This document shows, piece by piece, positions 28,836 to 40,745 of a DNA stretch of 64,000 bases. This stretch comes from Erinaceus europaeus (Eukaryota > Chordata > Mammalia > Eulipotyphla > Erinaceidae). The translations under genes and the position numbers were made by a program. The stretch spans positions 33,682,441 through 33,746,440 of the forward strand of contig NC_080181.1 of assembly GCF_950295315.1 (NCBI RefSeq), in the 5' to 3' direction. The notes beneath the pieces were generated by a model. That model did not search any database. It had not been told where the DNA came from and was given only the letters and a program-made list of their open reading frames with translations. Each line of letters opens with the position of its first letter. Within the stretch, counting starts at the first letter, position 1.

Positions 28836-29310
28836 AATCTCACAAGAGAAGTTTCTAGAGAGAGAGAAGTTAGGGTTTCTCCTCCATGTGCTTCAAGGGA
28901 AAAGTGAGGCAGAGCAAGCTGAACAGATCATGTCCAGAAACTGACATACACATAAAATTTCTCATGCTCGGTTTAACTGCAGTGAATGCCAGGGATGTAA
29001 AGTGACCCTATGAGGTAGATACTACTATTGCTATCATTCCCTTCGACAACTGCATAAACAAAGGTCCAGAAACCTGAACCCACTAGCCCCACACAGCCAG
29101 AAAATTGGGCGCCAGATTCAACCTCAGCAACCCCTATGCAGAGCCCCAGCCTGGTCCTAGCCCACCCAAGTCACAAAAAGCCTGAAATGAGGAAACAAAG
29201 CACAGGGTTGTCCCATGGGTGTGGGGAGGGGGGTGCAGGAGGGACCCCAAGAGAGAGGGGCTTAGTGACCTGAAAGTTCACCCTCTGGAGAGTAGGTTCT
29301 ATAATGTCTT
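28836..29310 (-). repeat. Single-copy stretch with MIR relic
   Basis: 28965-29130 resembles inverted MIR ('ctatgaggtagatactacta', 'cacacagccag'). The remainder shows no repeat. Confidence 0.5.
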
Positions 29311-29351
29311 TTTGTTTTGTTTTGTTTTGTTTTGTTTTGTTTTGTTTTGTT
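29311..29351. repeat. (TTTTG)n microsatellite
   Basis: Eight or so pentanucleotide units at the tail side of the neighbouring inverted SINE-E. Confidence 0.95.
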
Positions 29352-29466
29352 TATTTACTTTTTTTCTTTACTAGTTTCGCCTTATGGTGATGCAGGGGAT
29401 TGAACCTGGGACTTTGTAGCCTCAGGCAAGAGAGTCTCTTTGCATAACCATTATGCTATCTACCCT
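29352..29466 (-). repeat. SINE-E, minus
   Basis: 'ggggattgaacctgggactt', 'gagtctctttgcataaccat' is the inverted E body and head. 29467-29756 beyond it is single-copy with no recognised content. Confidence 0.8.
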
Positions 29467-29756
29467 GAAGATCTGGTTCTAATCCCAAACATGTGACCTG
29501 CATCCAGGCACACCTCTAGCTCCTTTAGCCACTAACTCAGACTTGCTTTCCATGTGCAGGTCACTCCTATCTAGAAGTCCATTTTATCCATGTGGGCAGT
29601 CACTTCCCAGTTTACCTAAAAGGCACACGAACATACAAACCTGTTATAATGGAACCCAGAAACTTGAAGGAAGAATGGCACAGCCCGAGACCACGCTCTG
29701 GGGGGACAGAGGGGTGAGGCAGTGAAGACAGAGCTATTGAAGTACTTAGAACAAAC

Positions 29757-30190
29757 CAGGGCGAGCCATATAGCTCGCTTGGATAGTGTGTTGCACAAGC
29801 CAAGTCTGAGCCTGGCCCCCCTGCACTGAAGGAAGCTTGAGCTCTATGGTTTCTTCTTCTCTTCTTTCTACTGCCACTAGGTTTACTACTGGGGCCTGCA
29901 TAACAAGTCCACTGCTCTGGGCTGCCATTATTTCCTTTTTAAAAATTATTTTATGGGATGGAGAGGAATCAAAAGGGGAGGGGGAGAGATAGAAAGGGAG
30001 AGAAAAAGAGACACCTGAAGCCCTGCTTCATTGCTCCCCCCATGCAGGTGGGGAGAAGGGGTTTGAATCTGGTTCCTTGTGCATGATAAGGCATGAGCTC
30101 AACTGGCTGTACCACCACCTGGACCCCACTGTGGTCTTTCAGTGTTTCTGACTCTCTGCCTTTTCTGTCTCTGTGGGGGGAAAAAAAGAA
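29757..30190 (+). repeat. SINE-D split by an inverted SINE-B
   Basis: SINE-D head and body (29757-29867, 'tatagctcgcttggatagtg') resume at 30128 ('actgtggtctttcagtg'). The intervening 29868-30127 is a minus-strand SINE-B. Confidence 0.65.
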
Positions 30191-31017
30191 GGTAGAAAAG
30201 GAAGAGGAGAAAGAAGAGAAAATCAGACTTGGATCTCACAAAAGGAATGGTGATAGTGGATAGAGCATAGAGAGAAGTACATGAAGGGGGAAGAGAATAA
30301 GAAAGCAGTGAGGGAGGAACTTTTCTCCTTGGGCAACCTGGCTTCATTGGAAGCCAGCCTGGGCCTCTGAGCTCTGAGCTGAAGACAAGACCCAGAAGGC
30401 TGTGGTGTCAGCAAGAGGAATGGGGGGGGGGGGGCACATATGGTGGCCTCAGGATCACAGGACACTTTTAAATGATGCCTTTATCTTGCCTCCACCACTG
30501 ACGTTTTCTTTTGGATTTGTCAAAGGCCCCAGGCAAATGCCATCCTTCTGCAGAACCATTAATGCAATTAACAAAGCCCATCATAAATCTTGCATGGCAT
30601 CCAGAGCTGCCTCCTCTCCCAAGCGTGGGGCCAGTTGAAGATGCCTTGCAGAGGCTGGCTGGCCACCTCATATCAGAGCTTCTTGAGAAAGGTCTAGAGC
30701 CCTCAACAAGACAACAGGTCCAGATAGTCTTGTGTTAGCCCCCCACCCCACAAGGAGAAACTAGGGCATCTGAGAAGCTGAAGAGGAGGAGTTGACTGGG
30801 AGTGTGTGTGTGTGTGTGTGTGTGTGTGTAAGGGACCATGCCTTCCAAGCTCCAGGGAAAGTGCTCCCTCAACAGCCCAGTCAGTCCTTAGGAGGTAGTT
30901 CCCCACCCCCACCCCAACCCCTGTGGAGAACAGAAACTGGAATTGCATCATGCCTGTGGGGTTTCTGTATGAGGGGGTGCACATGTGACTTGGCGGCGTA
31001 ACAGGGTGTTTGTGTTT

Positions 31018-31049
<32 letters not shown>

Positions 31050-31289
31050 ACATGCTCAGTCTGGAAAACTGGTGACTCACTAAAAAAAAAAAAAAAGGAG
31101 CTTTCTGATCTGAAAGAGCTTATTTTCAGCTATTTTTATCTCATCTTGTCACTTGGCCTTTATTCCCCTTGTCTTACTCAAATATAAAGGAATTGAGAGG
31201 CTATGGATACTGTGTGTGCATATGTGAATTTAAGTTTAGGCTGAGAGGTGAAAAGCTCCTCCTCTACCTCCAGAAGTAAAGAGATGAAT
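30191..31289. other. Mostly single-copy stretch
   Basis: Contains a G12 tract (about 30423), two TG dinucleotide arrays (30802-30828 and 31023-31050) and an A15 tract at about 31083. No gene is recognised. The part 30480-30610 has an unusual density of homeodomain/POU/SOX-like words. Confidence 0.5.
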
Positions 31290-31530
31290 GCATATTCAGG
31301 GGGCCAAGAGATAACTCAACCCCAGCAGAGTACACACTTGCCATGCACAAAGACCTGGGTTTGGACCCCTGGCACCACATGGAAGCATCATGGTAGTGGG
31401 GGAGTTAACATAATGGTTATGCAAACAGATTCTCATGGCTGAAGCTCTAAGGTCCCTAGTTCAGTTCTCAGTACCACCATAAGCCAGAGCTGAGCAGTGC
31501 TTTGGTTAAATTAAAAAAAATAATAATACA
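31290..31530 (+). repeat. B-like SINE fragment and SINE-E
   Basis: 31290-31392 is a degenerate head ('ttgccatgcacaaagacctg'). 31395-31530 is an E copy ('taacataatggttatgcaaa', 'accaccataagccagagctg'). Confidence 0.65.
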
Positions 31531-31536
31531 AAAAGA

Positions 31537-31597
31537 GAGAAAGGAAGGAAGGAAGGAAGGAAGGAAGGAAGGAAGGAAGGAAGGAAGGAAGGAAGGG
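31537..31597 (+). repeat. (GGAA)n microsatellite
   Basis: About 14 GGAA units following the SINE-E tail. Confidence 0.95.
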
Positions 31598-31629
31598 ACA
31601 TAAAGAAAAATAAAAAAACAATGTTGTTT

Positions 31630-31895
31630 GGGGAGCCAGATGGTTGTATAGTCAGTTGAGCACGCCTGTTACCACTGTGCAAGGACCTGAGTTCAAACCC
31701 CAAACCCCCACCTGTTAGGGGAAGCTTCATGAGCAGTAAAGCAGTGCTCCAGGTGGTTTTACTTCTCTCCATCTCTCTTTCCCCCTCTTTATCTCTCTCT
31801 TACCCCAACAAAAAGGAAATAAAATGACCACTGGGGAAAGTGAAGTGGTGGAGGAGCTGGCTGACTCCCAGCAATAACTGGTGGCAGAAAAATAT
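31630..31895 (+). repeat. SINE-B
   Basis: Head, 'gagcagtaaagcagtgctcc', CT block, 'ccactggggaaagtgaag' distal module. Confidence 0.8.
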
Positions 31896-31904
31896 ATTTT
31901 TTTA

Positions 31905-33260
31905 TTTTTTTATTAGTGATTTACAAAACTACAAAATAACAAGGGTACAATTCTATACCATTCCTATCACCAGAGTTCTGAGTCCCTCCATTGGAAACCA
32001 CAGTATTTCTCCCAAGGTCACAAATATGGTTGACTATTATTTCTATAACCATCTCTCTCTCTCTCTCTCTCTCCATATATATATTTGACCATTTTTTGTT
32101 CTGTGGTCCTACCTTCTCTTCTTTTCTAAATCACACCTACACCTATTACTACTTCCAAATGTCCTTCCTTTTTTCCTCTTCTCTCTCTGGGTTCTGATGG
32201 AATTGGAGCCAAGAGCCCTCTGGTCATCTTCCCCTAACATTTATCTCTCTGGAAATATGGACCAAAATTCTTTTGGGAGTGCAGAAGGTAGATGTTCTGG
32301 CTTCTATAATTGCTTCTCTGCTGGACATGGGCATTGGAAGGCTTTTATAAAAATTATTTATTCATTTTGTCTTTTGGGTTATTGCTGGGGCTGGGTGCCT
32401 GCCCTGTGGATACACTGCTCCTGGAGACTATTTTTTCCCTTTTGTTGCCCTTGTTGTTTATTGTTATTATTATTGTTGTTGTTGTTGTCATTGTTGTTAG
32501 ATAGGACAGAGAGAAATCAAGAGAGGAAGGGAATACAGAGAGGGAAAGAGAAAGATAGACACCTGCAGACCTACTCTACCACTTGTGAAGCATCCCCCCC
32601 TGCAGGTGGGGAACCAGGGGCTCGAGCTGGAATCCTTACACTGGTCCTTGCACTTTTCAACATGTGCACTTAACCCACTGCGCTACCTCCAGGCTCTGGG
32701 CATTGGCAGGTTGATCCATACCCCCAGCCTATTTCTTTCTTTCCCTAGTGGGGTATGGCTCTAGACAGGTGAAGTTTGGGGGCACACTGGTGAAGTTGTC
32801 CACCCATGGAGTTCAGGATGGAATCATAGTAGCATCTGTAATTTGTTGGCTGAAAGGCAGTAAGTTATGAAGCAGGACAAGGTGTTTAATAAATAGGAAC
32901 CAGAAAGTAGGAATAGAGCAGGTGAGAATAAGGATTTTAGGGTGGTAAGAAGCTAAGAAGTCTATATTAGCTATGTTCCTAGGACCTCTGGCTTTAGTGA
33001 TTTTTGCCTAAGCTTAATAGTTAACATGGAGTTGGACTAAAAATATTGTGTGGGAATGTATAGTCATAATTGAGAATAGAACTAGAACTCTAAATTAGGG
33101 CAAAGAGTAGCTCCCAAATTTGAAGAAAATGTATACATAAAATTAATTGTTTATTACATCAATCTGACCTAGGGACCATATATATTCATATTTAGCACAA
33201 GAGCTGATATAACCTCTGAGTTCCTATCAGTCTGACCTCACAGTCCATGGTCACAGCTGG
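31905..33260 (-). repeat. L1-type 3' UTR, long copy, minus, split by SINE-A
   Basis: 31905-32344 and 32695-33260 together match, inverted, the 0.9-kb plus copy at 47.8-48.7 kb. That includes 'tgtccagcagagaagcaatt', 'aggggaagatgaccagag' and 'aaatatgaatatatatgg'. It holds a CT array (32047-32073). The class is assigned to L1 because shorter copies of its end follow ORF2 at 42.0-42.3 kb. Confidence 0.6.
32357..32692 (-). repeat. SINE-A, minus
   Basis: Inverted head through distal module, flanked by GGGCATTGG-AGG-type duplications (about 32330-32342 and 32698-32710). Confidence 0.85.
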
Positions 33261-33369
33261 GAACATTCTAGCTTGCACTCATTTCAGGACTAGTCTTCCT
33301 CAAGTGGCAGAGTAGGCTGACCCTGCCTTCCTATGGAAAGTGGGGCCACCCCTATCATTGCTACTTTAT

Positions 33370-33705
33370 AGTGGGTGGGGATGACTTCATGAGCAATGAA
33401 GCAGTGCTTCAGGTGTCTTTATATCTCTCTGTATCTCTTTCCTCCCACTTTATCTCTCTCTGTCTCTCACTTCTATAAAAAAGAAAAAGAAATAAAATAG
33501 TCATTGAGAATAATGGATATGTGCAGGAGCCAGCTGAGTCCCAGCAATAACTCTGATGGCATAAAAAAAAAATTTAATGTCATTCTTGGAACCATGATAT
33601 AACTCAGCACTAGAAGGCATAATTTACCATGCATGAGGACCTAGATTCAAACCGGGACCTAGATTCAAACACCATGCAAAGGGATAGCTTCAAAGAATGC
33701 CATTC
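33370..33705 (+). repeat. SINE-B copies, 5'-truncated
   Basis: 33370-33570 starts at the 'gcaatgaagcagtgcttcag' body. A second fragment (33575-33705) has a direct 15-base duplication of 'gacctagattcaaac'. Confidence 0.65.
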
Positions 33706-34425
33706 TTGTCCTCAGAAATATTACAAATTAATTCAAACGACATTGCAAGTAGGCAGGGAATAACCTAAAAATTATTAAACGTGCTCTGGAAACAATACAA
33801 GGAGCATTGGTTAATGGTCATACTAGAGTTCTACCCCAGGACGTTAGGATCTGACACCTTGAACTGCTCCCACCTCATTTACATGGTTGCACCTTATCAT
33901 ATAGATTTGGGGACAGAAACACCAAGAGGGAGCACTTTTGCAGAGAAGGGCTCTGATGCTGCATCAGGCTTAGCATATATGCTGTGTCCATGAGCCCCCA
34001 TTGACTCAAACTACTCTGGGGTGATATGATTGCAATTTACTAACCATTCCTGATTGCAGAACAAGGACTGGGGCCAATTAACAGGTTGCTTCCAGCTCCC
34101 AGATTCCTTGATTTCCTGACTTTTAATGGTAAACTTCCAAGAACTGGATGGAAAGTCAGAGGGAGAAGAGATGTATGAGGGGGTTGAAGTCATGGGGCCT
34201 TGAAGTGGGGGAGTTGTGAGGAGCTGTGCAAGAGGTGGGAGGACGTTTATGTGCAAGGAAACGGGGCTGAGCAGGGCTGTTCTGGTACAGGAAGGAGGCG
34301 GCCACATTGCTGGATGCGTCTTCATTTGGGGCAGATAAAATTAGATAAATATCCCAGGTTGATCATGGGATGAAAACTAAAGCTAAAATTTATTGAGAGT
34401 CTACTATATGGTAAGCCACAGAACA
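33706..34425. other. Single-copy stretch
   Basis: No repeat or gene is recognised. The minus frame 34011-34325 has no known domain. Confidence 0.45.
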
Positions 34426-34428
34426 AGG

Positions 34429-34755
34429 ATCTCTCTCTCTCTCTCTCTCTTTTACCATCTCTTTCCTTTCTTTTTTTTTTTTCTCTCTCTCTCTTTGATT
34501 TTTATTGCCACCCAGGTTATCACCGAGACTTGGTGCATTTACAGTGAACCCACTGCTCTTGGCAGCCACCCCCCTTTCTTTTTGTTGATAGATAGAAATT
34601 GAGAGGGAAACAGGAGATAGACAGCCAGAGAGATCTGCAGTACTGCTTCACACTCATGAAACCTACAGGTGGGAACTGGGAGCTTGAACCCAGGTGCTTG
34701 TGAATGGTAACATGTGTGTTCTACCAGGGTGTCCCACCACATGGCACCTAAGAAT
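34429..34755 (-). repeat. CT tract and SINE-B, minus
   Basis: A CT array (34429-34451) and T-run precede 'gccacccaggttatcaccga' and an inverted B body and head. Confidence 0.75.
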
Positions 34756-35514
34756 GGTGATATAGCTTCTCCTCCAGGCTTCACCACACACCCTCAAAAC
34801 AAACTGTATTGCTGGCTTTGTCTTCCACAAACATGAAAACAGACATGTGGCCTTGAACCAGGAAGTGATGCTGGGGCAAGCATCTGGCTCAGGGTATGCA
34901 GGCAAAATTTGCTATTGCTGCTTCTTAAAAGCCAGGTCATGAGAGAATCCTGCAATGCAGACAGCACAGCCCATCACAAAGGAGGCAGGAGCAGCCACAG
35001 CCTAAGGAAGGAAGACCTGGTCCTAGGAAATGGGTCACACATAAACCAACTTGGCTAAGAGAATATAGATCACAATAAACACTGAGTGTCTTGGGTTCAG
35101 TTTCCTGGAGACCCCTTCCAGATCCCTGCTGAGGTGCTGGGGAACTTCTGACCTTTCTCCAGCTTCTCCTAACTCCCTTCATCCCTCCTTTTTAAGGTTA
35201 GCAATAGCTCTAGCCTCTACTTCCTGCTCCCTACTGGGGCTTAGTTCAGTGGGACTCAGAATGAGTTCTATATCTCCTGCCCCAGTGCCTGAGCAGAAGA
35301 AGGGTATACAGTAGCAAGTGTTCTCCTCATTGCCCAACAGTACTCATGGGAAGTCTGGTTGAGGGGGTGGAGTCACTGTAAAGACATGAGGGTGACAAAA
35401 GAACTTTGGTATCAGGATGGTAAGGCTCACACGCAGATGGTGGTATGAAGCACTACTCCTGGAATTAGCATGGAATTATAAATCAGCATAAATTTTATTT
35501 TCTAAAGCTATGAA
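34756..35514. other. Single-copy stretch
   Basis: 750 bases without recognised repeat, gene or regulatory motif. Confidence 0.45.
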
Positions 35515-35670
35515 ACTAGGGCTCACTGGGAAGGTGTGTGCCTTGCCATGCACACAACCTAATTTCAAACCCCAGCACCATATGACACTACCATATAGCA
35601 CCAGGGGAAGCTCCAGTACTGTTATGTCTCTTTTTCTCTCTTTCTCTGTCTCAATATGGATTTTTAAAAT
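35515..35670 (+). repeat. Degenerate tRNA-headed SINE
   Basis: 'ttgccatgcacacaacctaa', 'aaaccccagcaccatatg' and a CT block; between the B and D types. Confidence 0.5.
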
Positions 35671-36544
35671 GTATATATAGCATCCCAGGTTGGGAACAGT
35701 AAAATTTTTGTATGCTTGAGACCCCCAACTTGGGAGTCTGGGGGCAGGTATGAAACCAACCTGAGGACTCCTTGCCTTTTCCTGAAACTTTCCCTCACCC
35801 TACCCTTTTGAACTTAACAGGTCCATTCAATTTTGGGATCCAGCTAAAGGTCTTTCATTCAGGCCTCTGTCTAACCAGGACAAGCTCCAGGTAGAGCTAG
35901 AGTGTGGGGTAGAAGGGCCCGGCACTTCTCCCACTTCTTCCCATTCCCCTGTTTTCTCCTAGCCATCTTTCCCTTCAGTCCAAGATGCTAATCAACTAAA
36001 GGCCAGAATTGGGACTCTGTCCAGAACTTTCCTCTTCCCCAGGCCCTGGGGCCAAGTGACCATCCTCTCAGACAGGAAATGCAGCCTCAGTTCCTGGTTC
36101 CAATTCTCTAAAAGCTCATTTCCTTCTTCTTCTGGAGATTCACTCCTCCACTCCTCAGGTGAGTCCCTGGTCTCATGTTTCCCAAAGCTTCTGGCCTCAG
36201 CCCTTGAGAGAAAATCTCCTTCCAGCAGGTAGTAAAGGAGGAAGAGCCTGCACTCTTCCAGAAGCTTTGCTGACCCCTGAACTTTGTCTTCTCCCCAGAG
36301 GACCCAAAGGTTGGTCCCCTGGGTCAGCTGGTTCCCCAGGACCCCTGTTCCTCCTCATTCCCCCCACATAGCTCCCTTCCTTCCTTCTTTTATTTACTTT
36401 TGCCTGTTGTTACACACCATCACTTCTGGCTTTATCTGGAATCTCTGTGACAGAATTCATGGAGCAATAGGCAAATGGGCTGCCATGTCAGTGACAGGAA
36501 GCCCTATTACTCTGCCTGGAGAGGGGGGGAGGGAGAGAGAGAAT
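35671..36544. other. Single-copy stretch
   Basis: Pyrimidine-rich, with no repeat signature. The plus frames at 36159-36371 and 36284-36661 are Pro/Ser-rich without a known domain. Confidence 0.45.
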
Positions 36545-36775
36545 ACAGGGGGCCAGGTGATGGCACACCTGGTTGAGCGCACATTACAATGCTCAAAGAC
36601 TCAGGCTCAAGGTTCAAGGCCTCCATCCCCACCTACAGGAGGAAAGCTTTGTGAGTGGTGAAGCAGGGCTATAGGTGTCTCTTTGTCTCTCTCCCTCTCT
36701 ATCTCCTCCTTCCTCTCAATTTCTGGCTGTCTCTATCAAATCAATAAAGACAATAAAATATATATTAAAAATAAG
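36545..36775 (+). repeat. SINE-B
   Basis: 'ggtgatggcacacctggttg', 'gtggtgaagcagggctatag', CT block, 'ctctatcaaatcaataaaga'. Confidence 0.85.
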
Positions 36776-37011
36776 AGAGACAGTACAGGGACAGAGATGG
36801 GGAGGGTGGATAACAGGAAATAGAGTCACACTCCCCCCACCTCTGGTCAGCTATGGCCCAGGCTTATCCTATTGGGGACACCCAGCTAATATGGGGGATC
36901 TGGTTCCATTCCCTGCACCCCCTCTGACACTGGGCAAGAGGGGGAAGGAGTACTCCCCCGAAAGCACCAAAACATTCCAAGGGGTTTCAAGAAAACAGCT
37001 CAACTTCCACA

Positions 37012-37160
37012 GCCCTTGAGATGGCACAGTGGGTAAAGCGTTGGACTCTTATTTAACCATGAGGTCCTGAGTTTGAGCCCTGGTATTGCATGTGCCAGAG
37101 TGATGCTCTGGTTCTCTCTCCCTTTCCCCTTCCTCTCTTCTCACTCATAAATAAATTATT
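37012..37160 (+). repeat. SINE-C
   Basis: A clear tRNA-like head 'gatggcacagtgggtaaagc', anticodon-side 'ttggactcttatttaacc' and B box 'gagtttgagccctgg', ending AAATAAATTATTTT. Confidence 0.85.
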
Positions 37161-37163
37161 TTT

Positions 37164-37458
37164 TTAATTTTTTTTAATGTTTATTTTATTTATTTATTCC
37201 CTTTTGTTGCCTTTGTTGTTTTTTTATTGGTGTAGTTATTATTGTTGTTGTCGTTGTTGGATAGGACAGAGAGAAATGGAGAGAGGAGGGGAAGACAGAG
37301 AGGAGGAGAGAAAGATAGACACCTGCAGACCTGCTTCACCGCCTGTGAAGTGACTCCCCTGCAGGTGGGGAGCCAGGGGCTCGAACCGGGATCCTTATGC
37401 CGGTCCTTGTGCTTTGCGCCACCTGCGCTTAACCCGCTGCACTACAGCCCGACTCCCA
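37164..37458 (-). repeat. SINE-A, minus
   Basis: Full copy inserted in the tail of the preceding SINE-C. AATAAATTATTTTTT is present on both sides (about 37148 and 37459). Confidence 0.9.
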
Positions 37459-37474
37459 AATAAATTATTTTTTA

Positions 37475-38057
37475 ATGAAAAACTCAACTTTCCTCTAGGG
37501 GACATGGACATCAATGGCCTCTAGATTCTCAAGTGTATCTTCGGGGTGGAGGGACCAGTTCCTGGCTGATTGGTGGCAGAGCCACTGTCTGCCTCCCGCC
37601 TGTTGTCTAGAGCTGGAGGCCAGTTACATAAAGCTCCAGCTGACTGGGGAGAGGCTATGACTAAGAAAACTTTCCAGAGATAGTTGGTGGTCCTCCACCC
37701 CCACTGGGTGGTGAGAACTGCCCCCACAGAGAGAGCAGAGATTAGGGCTCCAGCTCAGCTCCTGGGGCCCTGACTCATCACACACATAAACACTCCCCAA
37801 CACTCTTTCCCAAAATGGTTCCCCTCCCACCCGTCCACCCTCCTACCCGGGCTGGGTGACAAAAAAATGAATGCCCCAGAGGTCTTGCCAAGTTCTGGGC
37901 CAGGCTGAGCCCAGGGAATGTGAAACACCCCCATAGGATGGATGGTGTTGGGGACAGAACCCTTGCCACCTCCCTGCCCCCCAGAAGCAAACAAAGTCCA
38001 TTCAAAGGAAAATCACTGCTGTGACCAGCCAGATGCTTTCTCCTCTAAAAAGAGCTC
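37475..38057. other. Single-copy stretch
   Basis: No repeats are recognised. Minus frames 37521-37994 have no known domain. Confidence 0.45.
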
Positions 38058-38710
38058 AGTGACCCAGGGAAATAGCTCCGCTGGTAGAATGGGATGCATG
38101 GAGGCCTGAGGTTGAAGCCTGAGTGGTATTCTGCCTCCTCTCTCATGGGCAGCTGTCTCTCTCTGGCTTAACTAGAATCATGATGATAAGGGTTGGGTGT
38201 GGCTCCTCTGTAGATAAACATGTTATTATGAAGGAGAGCCAGGATCCAAGCCCCTGGCCCCCACCTGCAGGGAGAAAGTTTCATGAGTGGTGGAGCAGTG
38301 CTGTAGGTATCGCTTTCTCGCTATCTTTGTCTTTGTCACCATCTAGAAAGAAAGAAAGAGAGAGAGAGAAAGGAAGAAAGAAAGAAAGAAAGGAAGGAAG
38401 GAAGGAAGGAAGGAAGGAAGGAAGGAAGGAGGAAGGAAAGGAAGGAAGGAAGGAAGGAAGGAAGGAAGGAAGGAGGAAGGAAAGGAAGGAAGGAAGGGTG
38501 AGTGGGAGGAAGGGAGGGAAGAAAGGAAGGAAGGGAGGGAGGGAAGGAAAAGGAGACAGAAAAAGAAAGGAAGGAAGGAAGGAAGGAAGGAAGGAAGGAA
38601 AGAAGGAAGGAAGGAAGGGGAGAGATAGAGAAAGGAAGGAAGAAAAGAGGGGAAAAAATAGCCACTAACTGCCCTGTAAGCACCAAGCCCCAGTGACTGG
38701 TGACAAAAAA
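38058..38710 (+). repeat. SINE-D fragment and SINE-B with a large GGAA expansion
   Basis: A D-like piece (38058-38175) precedes a SINE-B from about 38185. Its CT/A-rich middle has been replaced by a purine-only array, and the normal distal module resumes at about 38660 ('aaaatagccactaact'). Confidence 0.75.
38346..38655 (+). repeat. (GGAA)n / (GAAA)n array, 310 bp
   Basis: The plus strand is almost purely purine. It keeps an artificial Lys/Glu/Gly-rich frame open, which I do not count as a gene. Confidence 0.95.
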
Positions 38711-38749
38711 ATAAAACTCAAATGACAGTAATAATTAGACTAATAACAA

Positions 38750-39050
38750 GGGAGCCGGGCTGTAGCATAGTGGGTCAAGCGCACGTGGTACAAAGCACAA
38801 GGACCCACATAAGGATCCCGGTTTGAGGCCCCAGATCCCCACCTGCGGGGGGGAGGGGTCGCTTCACAGGTGGTGATGCAAGTTTGCAGGTGTCTATCTT
38901 TCCCCCTCTGTCTTCCCCTCCTCTCTCCATTTCTCTCTGTCCTACCCAACAATGAAGACAACAATAATAACTACAACATAAAACAAATAAAACAACAAGG
39001 GAAACAAAAGGAATAAATAAATGTTTTTTTAAAAAGTAAAAAAATATATA
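38750..39050 (+). repeat. SINE-A
   Basis: 'agccgggctgtagcatagtg', 'caggtggtgatgcaagtttg', CT block, 'aacaaaaggaataaataaat'. Confidence 0.85.
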
Positions 39051-39069
39051 AAAAGATTAATAATAATTA

Positions 39070-39172
39070 AAAAGACATGAAACAACTCACTTGGGTAGTG
39101 TGCTACGCTGCCATGTGTGTGACCCAGGTTCAAGCCCAGCCTCCACCACACTGAAGGATGTTTTGGTGCTGT

Positions 39173-39209
<37 letters not shown>

Positions 39210-39240
39210 CTCTATCTAAAGAAGAAATAGAGCTCAAAGC
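39070..39240 (+). repeat. SINE-D with CT array
   Basis: 'gaaacaactcacttgggtag', 'ccatgtgtgtgacccaggtt', CT dinucleotide array (about 39175-39205), 'tctatctaaagaagaaatag'. Confidence 0.85.
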
Positions 39241-39271
39241 TCTGTGGTCATCACATCTTAAAACTCAGATG

Positions 39272-39556
39272 ACTGGGAGTCGGGCTGTAGCACAGCGGGT
39301 TAAGCGCAGGTGGCGCAAAGCACAAGGACCGGCATAAGGATCCCGGTTCGAACCCTGGCTCCCCACCTGCAGGGGAGTCGCTTCACAGGCGGTGAAGCAG
39401 GTCTGCAGGTGTCTATCTTTCTCTCCTCCTCTCTGTCTTCCCCTCCTCTCTCCATTTCTCTCTGTCCTATCCAACAACGACAAGAACAATAATAACTACA
39501 ACAATAAAACAACAAGGGCAACAAAAGGGAATAAATAAATAAAATAAATATTAAAA
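39272..39556 (+). repeat. SINE-A, young copy
   Basis: Nearly intact, CpG-rich, with GGTTCGAACCC B box. The target duplication AAAACTCAGATGACT lies at about 39259-39273 and 39559-39573. Confidence 0.92.
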
Positions 39557-39589
39557 AAAAAACTCAGATGACTTTTAAACATTAACCCT

Positions 39590-39710
39590 GGGGCCAGAGA
39601 GTAGCTTGTCTCACATGCACATGAATTTAGTCCAAACCCTGGCACCAAGTGGGAGGACCTATGGCACTGAAGGGAACTCTGGTGCTGTGGTGTCTCTCCT
39701 CTGTGTCTTC
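39590..39710 (+). repeat. Degenerate tRNA-headed SINE
   Basis: 'gggccagagagtagcttgtc', 'ctgaagggaactctggtgct'. Confidence 0.5.
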
Positions 39711-39984
39711 CTATGAGAATGAAACATCAGCCCGGAAATGGTGAAAGCTCAGTTTATCCATTCATTAAATAATTATTGAGTTCCAGCTATTTGCCATCAT
39801 CAGTGCTAGAGATAGTTAATCTTTTCTGAAAAAGCTCATCCTTTAGTGGATAAAAATGACCATTGTAATGCAATCCAGTAAGTACTAGGGCAGGAAGAAT
39901 GGAAGTTCCAGAAGCATCAAGAACACATGTCACTGGACTCAGGCGGAGGATTCAGTGTTCATGGAAATTTACTGGGATATACTT

Positions 39985-40745
39985 CTTTAAAAATTTTATT
40001 AATTATTTAATAATGATTAACAAGATGCAATCCCATACATTTTCCATTGCCAGAGTTCTGTACCCCATCTGCTCCATTGGGAACTTCCCTATTCTTTATC
40101 CCTCTAGGGAATATGGACCAAAATTCTTTATGGGATGCAGAAGGTGGAAGGTCTGACTTCTGTAATTGCTTCTCCATTGGACATGGATGTTGGCAGGTCA
40201 ATCCATATCCCCAACCTGTTTCTATCTTTCCCTAGTGGGGTAGGGCTCTGGGAGGTGAGGTTCCAAGACACATTGTTGAGATTGTATGCACAGCTAAGTC
40301 AGGATGGTGTCATGGTAGGTAGTATCTGCAACTTAGTGGCTGAAAGGTGGTAAGATATAAAGCAGAACCACTTGTTTAATAAGCAGGAACCCAAAGGTAG
40401 GAATAGAGCAGATGAAACTTGAGGCCTTTGAGTGAGAAGAAGCTAGAAATTCTATTATAAGTATGTTCAATGTGGCCCATGACTTTAGTAATTTTTCCTA
40501 AGCCTGGTAGCTGACATGCTGGTGGACTAAAAGTATTGTCTGGGAAGACGGTGTCAGAATTGAGAATAGGGCTAGAAAGCTCAATTTGAGCAGAAAGTAG
40601 CTCCCAAATATGTGAAAAGTATGTAAACATCTTTAACTGTAAATCCTACTGGTCTGACCTAGGGCCCATGTCTATTCATATTTAGCACAGGAGCCTGTTT
40701 AACCTCTGAGACCCTGCCAGTCTGAGCTCACAATCAACATTTTTT
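39985..40745 (-). repeat. L1-type 3' UTR, minus
   Basis: Inverted match to the 31.9-33.3 kb and 47.8-48.7 kb copies: 'ttggacatggatgttggcag', 'ctagtggggtagggctctgg', 'attcatatttagcacaggag'. The preceding 39711-39984 shows no repeat I can name. Confidence 0.65.

Noticed and set aside
38123..38668. 181-codon plus frame rich in Lys/Glu/Gly
   Set aside because: It is the translation of the GGAA microsatellite inside a SINE-B, so it is not evidence for a gene.
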